Below are positions 14,588-22,153 of a stretch of DNA of 59,879 nt, one piece after another (position 1 is the stretch's first letter; every line of letters begins with the position of its first letter). The position numbers and the translations under genes are program-made. The notes beneath the pieces are model-generated. The model saw nothing but the letters and a program-made list of their open reading frames with translations. It did no database searches and had not been told where the DNA came from. Where the stretch lies: NCBI GenBank assembly GCA_965371965.1, contig CBDVAM010000004.1:1-59879 (forward strand), written 5' to 3'. The DNA is from S146-42 sp965371965 (GTDB taxonomy: Bacteria > Planctomycetota > Phycisphaerae > Phycisphaerales > UBA1924).

Positions 14588-16180
14588 CTAGATGAGTGCC
14601 GAGAGCCGATCGCTGGCCTGTTCGAGCACATGGTGGGCGATCTGATTGGAGTTATAGCCAGCGGGAATGCGGACATAGATTTTTTCATGGCGATCGCACA
14701 ACGCCCTCACATCCTCGTGCATATGGCTGCACCAGCGTTTGAGGAGCAGGACGACGTCAACCTCTGGGCGGGCAATGCTGGGTTCGATCTTTGCAAGTGA
14801 GTGGTGATCTGGGAGCGCGACCCATCGAAGCTCTCTGAGCTGCAGATCGCGCTGGATCGCGGATTTGCTCTGCGGGCGGAGCTCGCCGCCGAGGAGGACG
14901 ACGGTCTTTCCGCGGAGCAGCTCGATCGCACGTTCGGCCTCGGGGGAGGGCAAGGGTGCCGGCTGGGTGTCGGGTTCCGCCTGTTCGCGCGTTGCGAGGT
15001 AGCGATCGATCTCTCGGAACACCAAGTTCACGGAATCTGGGATCTCCGAGCTCTCGGGAGGGGCCTCAAATATCGGCATCAGAATCTCACGCAGCTCGAC
15101 ATTCGACGGGCGAAGGTGCTTTTCACTCATCAACTCTTCGATAGTTTGCAGCAGCGTCTGCCAATCCGGTATCAGATCCTCCGGCTCGTTCGCGATCCGG
15201 CGTGCGTGGTATCGTGTCTTGTTGAGGAGGTTTGCACGCCGCTTGGAAGCACGCTCACGTGCCTCGCGTCGATCGCGGAGCTCCGCAATCCGCTCGGCTC
15301 GGTGCTCTGACTCGGTAGGATCGGCCGGGTCGTTCAATCGCATATGTCGGCTGATATAAACCCGGTCTTCGTCGGTGCGGATCTTCAGCCACCGGAACGT
15401 ATCCATCTGGTCACGGTCATTGGATTCGTAGTCGGCGTCGGCGAGAGCTTGGCGCAGGGCAGACTGGGCTTCGGCGAGAAGGTGGTACGCGTCCTCGATG
15501 TCATCATCGTCTTGCCCGGAATCGGCGTGGGTCTCGAACACGCCTCGTGTGAGATCGGCGGCGTCGGCGAGCACGTCGTAGCTCGCCGCGACTTGTTCAA
15601 GCGGTTCATCGTTTGGGATCACGCCGTGGGAGCTGAGCATCCAGAGAATGCAGTCATCGAGTGGTTCGCAGCGTTCGCGAAACGTGCCATCACTCGGGCG
15701 GATCTCGGCGGCGAAATCCGCATTGTCGGCGACGAGCCCGCGACGCCGGATCGCCCACCGGCATGCCTCGCCCTTGAGCTGGCATCGCTTGGAGACCAAC
15801 GCGAGATCGGGCAGTGTCTCGCGGTCTGCCTCGAACGCGGGGAAGGTGGGCAGCGGAACCGGGGTCGCCTCACGCGCACGGACCGCGTCCACAGGCGTCT
15901 CGACCGGCACCTTCAGTTCGACGATCTGGTTGCCCAGCCGGATTGGAAGTGTTTCGCTCTGCTGCGGTGCGGGCGGCTCTATCGCAGGCGGCTCGGCGGA
16001 TCCGTCGGTCTGGTGTGAGATCGAAGCGAGCCATCGGGCGATCCCCGCGATGGCTTTGCGCGTTCCGTCGTCGCGCTCACACGCTCGGCGGATCAGGGTA
16101 TCAAGTGAGCGAGCGAGCTCATGCAGTTCGCCAGATTCACTTGGATCCGAATCGGTCACGCGGGATTCTAGGATCTCCAT
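14588..16180 (-). CDS. DUF2325 domain protein
   Basis: A 530-residue cytoplasmic protein of unknown function. The last 100 residues match the DUF2325 pattern: VVLLGGELRPQSK, then a hydrophobic strand VDVVLLLKRWCSHMHEDVRALCD, then IYVRIPAGYNSNQIAHH. The fold looks like a Rossmann-type half with Cys and His residues. The N-terminal 400 residues are mostly acidic helices with Glu/Arg-rich segments (about 270-320, ERIAELRDRREARERASKRR), probably coiled coil. It is second in the operon mqnC - DUF2325 - rlmE - BatA/VWA, with gaps of about 25 bases. The ATG at 16180 has a weak ribosome site; a GTG at 16159 is an alternative. Confidence 0.75.
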   Translation of the reverse strand: MEILESRVTDSDPSESGELHELARSLDTLIRRACERDDGTRKAIAGIARWLASISHQTDGSAEPPAIEPPAPQQSETLPIRLGNQIVELKVPVETPVDAVRAREATPVPLPTFPAFEADRETLPDLALVSKRCQLKGEACRWAIRRRGLVADNADFAAEIRPSDGTFRERCEPLDDCILWMLSSHGVIPNDEPLEQVAASYDVLADAADLTRGVFETHADSGQDDDDIEDAYHLLAEAQSALRQALADADYESNDRDQMDTFRWLKIRTDEDRVYISRHMRLNDPADPTESEHRAERIAELRDRREARERASKRRANLLNKTRYHARRIANEPEDLIPDWQTLLQTIEELMSEKHLRPSNVELREILMPIFEAPPESSEIPDSVNLVFREIDRYLATREQAEPDTQPAPLPSPEAERAIELLRGKTVVLLGGELRPQSKSAIQRDLQLRELRWVALPDHHSLAKIEPSIARPEVDVVLLLKRWCSHMHEDVRALCDRHEKIYVRIPAGYNSNQIAHHVLEQASDRLSALI

Positions 16181-16207
16181 TCGGCGGGCCAGGAATGGAG
16201 AGATACG

Positions 16208-17824
16208 TCAGCTGGCGTTGACCGTCAGTTCGGCGGGGGCCTTGCTGCTCTGGACCGGCGCGCGGTGGCGCGACCAGTCGGTCTCCGCGAGGTCGGGGCT
16301 GGCGGGGCCGTCCTGGACTCGGAGGATGTCGTAGGCGTTGTCGCGCTGGGCGGGGACATAGCCCGCATCCCTGACAAGGCGGCACAGCACGCCCTCGTCC
16401 AGGCAATAGGTCGTGCCCGCGCTGGACACCACGTTCTCTTCCATCATCACGCTGCCCATGTCGTTGGCGCCGAACTTGAGCCCGGTCTGCCCGAGGTGCG
16501 GGCCCATGGTGACCCAGGAACTGCCGATGGAATAGATGTTATCGAGGAACAGGCGGCTGATGGCCTGGGTGCGGAGGTAGTCGCTGGAACTGCTCCGGCG
16601 AACGCGCCGCCCGAAGTTCTTCGCAGCGGGTCCGAGCGTGCGGTAGTCGATATTTTCGTTGCGACCAAAGTCGTGGGCACGCGCGACGATATCGCCGGGG
16701 AACGGGTAGGTCGGCTCTCCGAGCCGACTTTGGGAGAACGGGGTCGGCTCTCCGAGCCGACATCTTCGATCGCCATTCGCGCTATCCGCGATCTCATCGG
16801 TCCACGCATCGGCTCGGAGAGCCGATCTACTCTCCCAATCCGGCACGCGCCCCAGGGGCGTATTCTCCCGCTGGAACGGCCAGGAGATGAACGACACGTA
16901 GTGGCCGGGAGCGACGGAGCGACGAAGCGACGAATCGACGAAGGGGCTCGCGCCCGTGCGCCCGTTCTCGGTTTCTTTCCGTCCCGCCGAGCCCACCCCT
17001 GCGTCGCTTCGTCGCTCGATCGCTCCGTCGCTTCTCAAAGCCCGATCCTGCCACTCACGCACCAGCTTCATGTGATGCACGCGGTCGGCGTAGCCCTCGA
17101 TGTGCCCGAACATCATCGTGGCGCTGGTGAACAGGCCCAGCGTGTGCGCGACGTACATCGTCGTCAGCCACGCCTCGGCGTCGCACTTGCCAAGCCCGAT
17201 CTTGCGCCGCACGGGCTTTGCGAAGATCTCGCCGCCGCCGCCGGGCAGGCTGTCAAGGCCCGCGTCGATCAGCTTGACCATCACCCAGCGGATCTTGTCT
17301 TCGAGCGTCGAGCCCGGCGGGCTAAAGAAGTGGACGAACTCGATCATCTCCGGCGGGCTGAACGCGTGCACATGCACGCCGGGGAACCTCTCTTTGATGC
17401 CCGCGAGGAGGTCGAGATACCAGTCGAGCGGGAGCTCGGGGTTCATGCCGCCCTGCATGAGGATCTGGGTGCCGCCGATGGCGACGAGTTCGGCGATCTT
17501 CTCGTGGATCTGCTCGGGCTCGAGGGTGTAGGAGTCGTGGTCGGCAGCGTCGCGCCGGAAGGCACAGAACGTGCATTTGGCGGTGCAGATATTGGTGTAG
17601 TTGATGTTGCGGTCGATGACGTATGTGCGGTGGGTGTCGCCGTGGAGTTCGCGACAGCGTGCATCGGCCCAGCGCCCGAGTTCGGGCAGGGGCATGTGGT
17701 AGAGTTCGAGGCCTTGTTTGGGCGTCAGACGTGCCTCGCCGGCGACGACGGCATCGAGCAGGCCGGGGTCGGCAGCGGGGAGGTTGGGGTGCTCTGCGGG
17801 CGAGCGGGTGTTGGCAAAGGACAT
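16208..17824 (-). CDS. mqnC: cyclic dehypoxanthine futalosine synthase with in-frame repeat insertions
   Basis: Radical SAM enzyme of the futalosine route to menaquinone. The cluster motif is C80-x3-C84-x2-C87 (CTAKCTFC), preceded by VIDRNINYTN. Further family marks are GGTQILMQGG, VHAFSPPEMIEF, DSLPGGGGEIF and, near the end, GSVMMEENVVSSAGT. I chose ATG 17824 because AAGGA precedes it at good distance. The protein has 538 residues against about 360-380 in the family. The excess lies in two blocks around the core stretch HYVSFISWPFQRENTPLG: about residues 262-304 (DNA 16909-17045, GCGACGAAG-type inverted pair) and about 325-373 (DNA 16705-16850, three GTCGGCTC palindromes). The reading frame stays open through both. 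First gene of a four-gene operon. Confidence 0.9.
   Translation of the reverse strand: MSFANTRSPAEHPNLPAADPGLLDAVVAGEARLTPKQGLELYHMPLPELGRWADARCRELHGDTHRTYVIDRNINYTNICTAKCTFCAFRRDAADHDSYTLEPEQIHEKIAELVAIGGTQILMQGGMNPELPLDWYLDLLAGIKERFPGVHVHAFSPPEMIEFVHFFSPPGSTLEDKIRWVMVKLIDAGLDSLPGGGGEIFAKPVRRKIGLGKCDAEAWLTTMYVAHTLGLFTSATMMFGHIEGYADRVHHMKLVREWQDRALRSDGAIERRSDAGVGSAGRKETENGRTGASPFVDSSLRRSVAPGHYVSFISWPFQRENTPLGRVPDWESRSALRADAWTDEIADSANGDRRCRLGEPTPFSQSRLGEPTYPFPGDIVARAHDFGRNENIDYRTLGPAAKNFGRRVRRSSSSDYLRTQAISRLFLDNIYSIGSSWVTMGPHLGQTGLKFGANDMGSVMMEENVVSSAGTTYCLDEGVLCRLVRDAGYVPAQRDNAYDILRVQDGPASPDLAETDWSRHRAPVQSSKAPAELTVNAS
16710..16728 (-). repeat. GTCGGCTC palindrome in mqnC, copy 1
   Basis: A perfect 8-bp inverted repeat (GTCGGCTC / GAGCCGAC) around TCC, inside the mqnC reading frame, followed by TTTGGGAGA. 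Member of a three-copy cluster. Confidence 0.8.
16743..16761 (-). repeat. GTCGGCTC palindrome in mqnC, copy 2
   Basis: The 19 bases are identical to 16710-16728 and preceded by TTTGGGAGAA, so the repeated unit extends beyond the hairpin. Confidence 0.8.
16808..16826 (-). repeat. GTCGGCTC-type palindrome in mqnC, copy 3
   Basis: ATCGGCTC / GAGCCGAT around GGA, in opposite orientation to copies 1 and 2. It carries the same TTGGGAGA flank when read on the other strand, which identifies it as an inverted copy of the same element. Confidence 0.75.
16909..17034 (-). repeat. GCGACGAAG-type inverted pair in mqnC
   Basis: The left arm 16909-16944 and right arm 17001-17034 are built of GAGCGACGGAGCGACGAAG-like repeats and are inverted relative to each other. 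They share AGCGACGGAGCGA exactly. The whole block lies in frame in mqnC, between WQDRA and HYVSFISW, where homologues are continuous. The motif matches the insert in moxR. Confidence 0.7.
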
Positions 17825-17987
17825 GCCCGGTTCCTTCGAAAGTTTCAAGAATCATTGAAATATAGGCTCTGATCGGGCTGAGGCAAGGGCGCGAGCGGCT
17901 TCTTCTCGAGCGTCGCGTTCGAGGACGAGCCGCCGGACAGCTTGCGGTGGATCCGGCGCTCGCTCCAAGTAAGGAGCCAAGAAGACA

Positions 17988-18023
17988 GCCCGCCCAGGGG
18001 AACTCAAGCTCCCCTGGGCGGGC
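17988..18023 (-). terminator. terminator after the 18057-19031 gene
   Basis: A perfect 14-bp stem (GCCCGCCCAGGGGA and its complement) with an eight-base loop lies 34 bases past the stop of the minus-strand gene. It is followed on that strand by TGTCTTCTTGG, a weak T-rich stretch. Confidence 0.75.
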
Positions 18024-18056
18024 CGGCGGAGTCGATTATGGCGTGGCGCTGAGGCC

Positions 18057-19031
18057 CTACTCGCAGGTGTCGCCGCTCACGTCGGTGCCGACCACAAACG
18101 GATCTTCGCATGTCGCGGGACTGCCGGCGGCTGTCCCCGGGTTGCCGCACCCGAACGCTCCATCCGTGAGGTCCACGAAATCGACATACTCGAACGTGAC
18201 GCTGTTGGACTCGTCGACGTCGATCCAGCCGCACGCTCGCTCGTAGGCCCCGCACGTCTTGACGTCTTCGTGGAAGGTGAACTTACCCGGCTCGCCGATG
18301 TCATCGTCCATAACGTCGTTCGTGAAGTCGCCCTCCAGGTCAGTGGAGCCCTGCTTGAACTCGAGGGTGTCCTTGCAGCCGGACATCCAGCGCGCGTCGT
18401 CGATGTCGTCGATCACGGCGTCAACGATGAGCACGCCGTCGGCGCGCACGACGCCTTGGTTGATGAGCTTGCCGTCAACCGTGCCGGAGAGGCCGTTGAT
18501 GGTGAGAGCGCCGCGGATGCCCTCGCCGGTCTGGTCGAGCTGGTTCTTGAGGACGATGTCGCCGGCGATCTGGATCTCAGAGCCCGTGGTCGTTCTTCCT
18601 GTGATGTTACCGTCGCCCGCGACGATGTGGTCCTCGTTGACGAACTTGAGGTTGCCGCCGTCCACCTCGTTGTCATGCAAGACGAGTTTGACGTCGCCGT
18701 CGACGATGGAGTTATCCGAGAGGGCGCAGCTGGGCGCCGGCGGGTTGCAGACATGGATGATGTGGTCGTCGTTCTCAAGTGTGAGCGTGATATTCGGGTC
18801 GATCTCGAGCGTGCCGAGGACCTCCATCGTATCGACTGTCGCATCGGCAGTGACGGTGCAGGTTCTGCCTGCGGGGATCTTAATCCGATCCCCCGCGCCG
18901 GGTACGCCGTTGGGTGTCCAGTTGCCACCGACATTGAAGTTGCCAGTCTGATTCAAGGTCTTTTCGACGCCTCCCATGCAGCATGATGCTGCAAGTGCCA
19001 GTGAGACCAATCCTGTATTCAGTTTCCGCAT
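18057..19031 (-). CDS. exported beta-helix-like protein with G8-type start
   Basis: A 324-residue secreted protein. A signal peptide is visible (VSLALAASCCMGG). The mature start, NFNVGGNWTPNGVPGAGDRIKIPAG, resembles the opening of G8 or parallel beta-helix domains, and short beta repeats follow (GTLEIDPNITLTLENDD, GDVKLVLHDNEVDGG, GTVDGKLINQG). The C-terminal third is Cys-rich (about eight Cys, including CGAYERACG and CGNPGT), which suggests disulphides outside the cytoplasm. There is no sorting tail. A strong AAGGAGGT (19038-19045) precedes the ATG. It is divergent from the FG-GAP protein gene. Function is unknown; adhesion or polysaccharide binding is possible. Confidence 0.75.
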   Translation of the reverse strand: MRKLNTGLVSLALAASCCMGGVEKTLNQTGNFNVGGNWTPNGVPGAGDRIKIPAGRTCTVTADATVDTMEVLGTLEIDPNITLTLENDDHIIHVCNPPAPSCALSDNSIVDGDVKLVLHDNEVDGGNLKFVNEDHIVAGDGNITGRTTTGSEIQIAGDIVLKNQLDQTGEGIRGALTINGLSGTVDGKLINQGVVRADGVLIVDAVIDDIDDARWMSGCKDTLEFKQGSTDLEGDFTNDVMDDDIGEPGKFTFHEDVKTCGAYERACGWIDVDESNSVTFEYVDFVDLTDGAFGCGNPGTAAGSPATCEDPFVVGTDVSGDTCE

Positions 19032-19068
19032 TTGCGTACCTCCTTGGTGTGATTACAACGCCGCCGCA

Positions 19069-19088
19069 CCGACTCAAAGGCGAGTCGG
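19069..19088 (-). promoter_or_regulatory. hairpin in the leader of the 18057-19031 gene
   Basis: CCGACTC and GAGTCGG pair over a six-base loop, 38 bases before the start codon. On the opposite strand it is followed by TTTGGG. It could be an mRNA-stabilising stem; nothing identifies a ligand. Confidence 0.3.
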
Positions 19089-19139
19089 TTTGGGTTCGGG
19101 TTTCCCTTGTCGAACGCGCGCATCCTGAAATACGCCGAT

Positions 19140-19168
19140 AACCTACCACAGAAATCTGGCGGGTGCAA
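19140..19168 (-). promoter_or_regulatory. possible vegetative promoter
   Basis: On the minus strand TTGCAC (19168-19163) and TAGGTT (19145-19140) stand 17 bases apart. Each matches the sigma-70 consensus at only about half its positions, so this is a weak prediction. It would give a leader of about 100 bases. Confidence 0.25.
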
Positions 19169-19260
19169 GCCCTGATCGGGGAAATACGGAAAATCTTCTT
19201 GACGAGAAGACCTCGCGAGTCAAAACTACGAGGTGCAGGGTGGGGCATTCAGGAGGACGC

Positions 19261-21897
19261 ATGATCAACAGAAGAGTCTTTGCTGTTATCTCCTGTCTCC
19301 CCGGCTTCGCGGCCTTTGCGAGCGGTGTTGATCCTGAGCGGGATCCCATCTTTGCTTCAACCGCCCAGCGAATCGGACTGGAGTTCTTTCAAGAGCCTCA
19401 GTTCGCCGATGGGACAACGGTGGCGTTCGCGGACTTCGATGGAGACGATTGCAAGGACGCGCTGGTCGCGGTGAGCGAATGGCGATTCCTGCACGGTCAG
19501 AGAACCTATCTCACAGTTCTTCTCGGCAACTGCGATGGATCGTTCGAGCCGCCGGTGCGCCTTGAGGCGGGACTGGAACCAGCGCACGCGATCCCGCTCG
19601 ACGCCGATGGCGACGGGTGGATGGATATCGCGGCGGTCAACGCCTCGGACGACACGGTGTCGATTCTGATCAACCGGGGCGACGGCACGTTCGAGGAGCA
19701 TGTCGTCTATTCCGTCGGCGATGAGCCGCGCTCGCTCGTTGCCGAGGATCTCGACGGCGACGGCGATCCGGACCTCGCGACGCTCAACCTGCTGAGCAAC
19801 GATGTCTCGATCCTGCTGAATGAGGGCGACGCCACGTTCGCGCCCGAGGTCCGCGTCGCCGTGGGGGGCGTGACCCAGCGCGGCAACCAGAACCGCACCT
19901 TTCCCATTCCCGGGCCGTTCCTTGGCGCGGGCGATCTCGATCTGGACGGCGATATCGATCTGGCGATCCCGGCGCGAGGGCGGGTGAAGCTGCTTGTCAA
20001 CGACGGCGCAGGAGGCTTCGCGCTGAGCGCCCAGCAGCTCGTAGCGCCGAGCAGCAACGTGTACCACACGCTGGTGGCGGACCTGACCGGCGACGGCGCG
20101 CCCGACATCGCCTCACCCATCCACAACGCGGCCGACTTTGAGGCACTCGCGGTGGTCTTCCGCAACGACGGCACGGGCGAGTTTCTTCCCGGCGACGTCT
20201 ACGACGTGCGCAGCGAGGGTGGGACGCACTTTCTGACCACGGTCGCGGCGGGCGATCTGGATCGCGACGGCGACGCGGACCTGGTCTTCGGGGCGGAGTT
20301 CATTACCGCCCGCCACACGATCCTGCGCAACGACGGGAGCGGTTTCTTCGACGACAAGGAGATCCGCGAGATCCATGAGGAGCCGTGGTTCGTCGCGCTG
20401 GAGGATCTCAACGGCGACGGCTGGCTGGACCTCGGGTTCCTGACGACCCGCGTTCGTGGTGCTTTGCGCGTGCATCTGAACGATGGGGCCGGCGCGCTGA
20501 TCGGCCCGCTGCGCAACCCGCCGGGACGCTTGTACGGCTCGCGTCACACGATCGAGGCGGCGGACCTGGACGGCGATGGGGATATCGACCTGGTGAGCGG
20601 GAGGAACAAGAACGCGCAGATCCACGACACGCGGATGGACGTGCTGGTGAATGACGGGTCGGGCGTGTTCGAGCGATTGGAGTTGCTCGAAGATCCCCAG
20701 GAGATCATCTCGATCTCTCGCCTGCGGATCGTGGATTTTCGCGGTGACGGTGTGCCGGAGATCATCGCGACCGATCAGGTGGTGCCCAAGGGCTTTGATT
20801 TTCCCGGGCGGGTGTGGCTCATCGAGAACGACGGGGCTCTGGGCTTTACGCCGCGGGTTATCCACGAGTTTGAAGAGTCTTTTCCGTGGTCGATCGATGA
20901 TGGAGACGTCGATGGAGACGGGGATCTGGATCTGATTATTTCGCACACGCAGGTCTATCCCGGGAACGATGAGCTTCCGGCGTTTCGCTCGGTGCGTGTG
21001 CTGCTCAACCGTGGCGATGAGACATTCGAGCCAGCGGACGATCTGTTCATCGATGACCCGGTGTGGTCGTTTCCGTGGTGGGACGCACGGCTGGTTGATC
21101 TCGACGGGGACGGGGATCTGGATATCGCGGCGGCGGCGGGGACCCGGCAAGTGCCGGGGGTGTTGGTGACGTTCTTGAATGACGGCGGAGGCTCCTTTGT
21201 CGAGGACGCCAGATTGGTCATCGCCACGCAGCCGCTGTCGATCGCGGTGGGGGACGTGGATGGAGACGCAGCGCCGGAGCTGGTCGTGCTGAGCAATCAC
21301 AACTTTGGTCTCGAAGTGCCCTGGCCGCATGTGCAGGTGTTTGATCTTGTCGGGGGTCGGCCCGAGCTGATGTTCGAGATCACGGATATTCAGATCATCT
21401 CCGATGGCGAGTTGCGCCTGATCGATATCGACCGCGACGGGTATCTGGATCTGGTCTACGGCGACGTGGCCGGGAGGGTGATGGTGCATCGCGGGCGGGG
21501 CGACGGCACGTTCGAGGACGCCGAGGGATACGACTCAGAGGGCGTGTTCGGCGTCGCGGTGGCGGACTTCAACGGCGACACGCGTCTGGATACGATGGCG
21601 CTCTCGCTGGTTCGATCCTACTCGGTGAACTTGAACCGCTCGCTGTTCTCGGCGTGCCCGGCGGACGTAACCGGATCGAGCGATCCCGAAGACATTCGGT
21701 ATGGCGTGCCGGACCTGATGGTGACGATCGACGATTTCTTTGTATATCTCGATCTGTTCGTTGCCGGCGATGCCCGGGCGGATATCTCGGGCTCGTCGGA
21801 CCCGGGAGATCCCGCCTACGGCGTGCCGGACGGAACCCACGACATCGCGGACTTCTTCACCTATCTGGATCGGTTCTTGATTGGCTGTCCGGCCTAG
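19261..21897 (+). CDS. secreted FG-GAP/VCBS repeat protein with GC-type dockerin-like tail
   Basis: An 878-residue exported protein. It has a signal peptide (VFAVISCLPGFAAFASG) and then many FG-GAP/VCBS repeats with calcium-loop motifs of the type DLDGDGDPDLA, DLDLDGDIDLA and DGDVDGDGDLDL, spaced 50-60 residues apart. These are expected to build a beta-propeller. The last 80 residues hold a duplicated unit, ADVTGSSDPEDIRYGVPD..DDFFVYLDLFVAGD then ADISGSSDPGDPAYGVPDG..DFFTYLDRF, ending GCPA. This matches the GC-type dockerin-like ends seen on many exported planctomycete proteins. AGGAGG at 19251-19256 fixes the ATG at 19261. Likely role: extracellular binding or surface display. Confidence 0.9.
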   Translation: MINRRVFAVISCLPGFAAFASGVDPERDPIFASTAQRIGLEFFQEPQFADGTTVAFADFDGDDCKDALVAVSEWRFLHGQRTYLTVLLGNCDGSFEPPVRLEAGLEPAHAIPLDADGDGWMDIAAVNASDDTVSILINRGDGTFEEHVVYSVGDEPRSLVAEDLDGDGDPDLATLNLLSNDVSILLNEGDATFAPEVRVAVGGVTQRGNQNRTFPIPGPFLGAGDLDLDGDIDLAIPARGRVKLLVNDGAGGFALSAQQLVAPSSNVYHTLVADLTGDGAPDIASPIHNAADFEALAVVFRNDGTGEFLPGDVYDVRSEGGTHFLTTVAAGDLDRDGDADLVFGAEFITARHTILRNDGSGFFDDKEIREIHEEPWFVALEDLNGDGWLDLGFLTTRVRGALRVHLNDGAGALIGPLRNPPGRLYGSRHTIEAADLDGDGDIDLVSGRNKNAQIHDTRMDVLVNDGSGVFERLELLEDPQEIISISRLRIVDFRGDGVPEIIATDQVVPKGFDFPGRVWLIENDGALGFTPRVIHEFEESFPWSIDDGDVDGDGDLDLIISHTQVYPGNDELPAFRSVRVLLNRGDETFEPADDLFIDDPVWSFPWWDARLVDLDGDGDLDIAAAAGTRQVPGVLVTFLNDGGGSFVEDARLVIATQPLSIAVGDVDGDAAPELVVLSNHNFGLEVPWPHVQVFDLVGGRPELMFEITDIQIISDGELRLIDIDRDGYLDLVYGDVAGRVMVHRGRGDGTFEDAEGYDSEGVFGVAVADFNGDTRLDTMALSLVRSYSVNLNRSLFSACPADVTGSSDPEDIRYGVPDLMVTIDDFFVYLDLFVAGDARADISGSSDPGDPAYGVPDGTHDIADFFTYLDRFLIGCPA

Positions 21898-21941
21898 AGC
21901 AAGATCAATGAACGCGTAGCGGGGATTCGATGGATCCATCG

Positions 21942-22094
21942 CAGGCCCGACCGTCAGGAAGGGCGCCTACCCGTCCTTGCGAGCCTCGCACCACCTATGC
22001 GACGGAGGCTTCCCAGGGGGCGTTGGCCCGTCTAGAGATGGAGCATTGAAGGGTGAGGAGAACCGGTAGACGCCCTCCCTCACGGTCGGGCCTG
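21942..22094. repeat. long inverted repeat between convergent genes
   Basis: Arms of 30 bases (21942-21971 and 22065-22094) match in inverted orientation at about 26 positions. Each starts CAGGCCCGACCGT when read inward. The 93 bases between them hold smaller stems (TGCGA/TCGCA). The element fills most of the gap between the FG-GAP gene and putP, and may be a bidirectional terminator, a structured RNA or a small non-autonomous mobile element. Confidence 0.7.
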
Positions 22095-22153
22095 TGACGC
22101 CGCCGCTCGCATCGAGACGCTACGCCTGGATTGCGTTCGCCCTAGGCCGGCGA

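Noticed and set aside
16265..17872. Long open frame on the plus strand across mqnC
   Set aside because: Antisense shadow of mqnC; the composition follows the reverse complement of radical SAM motifs.
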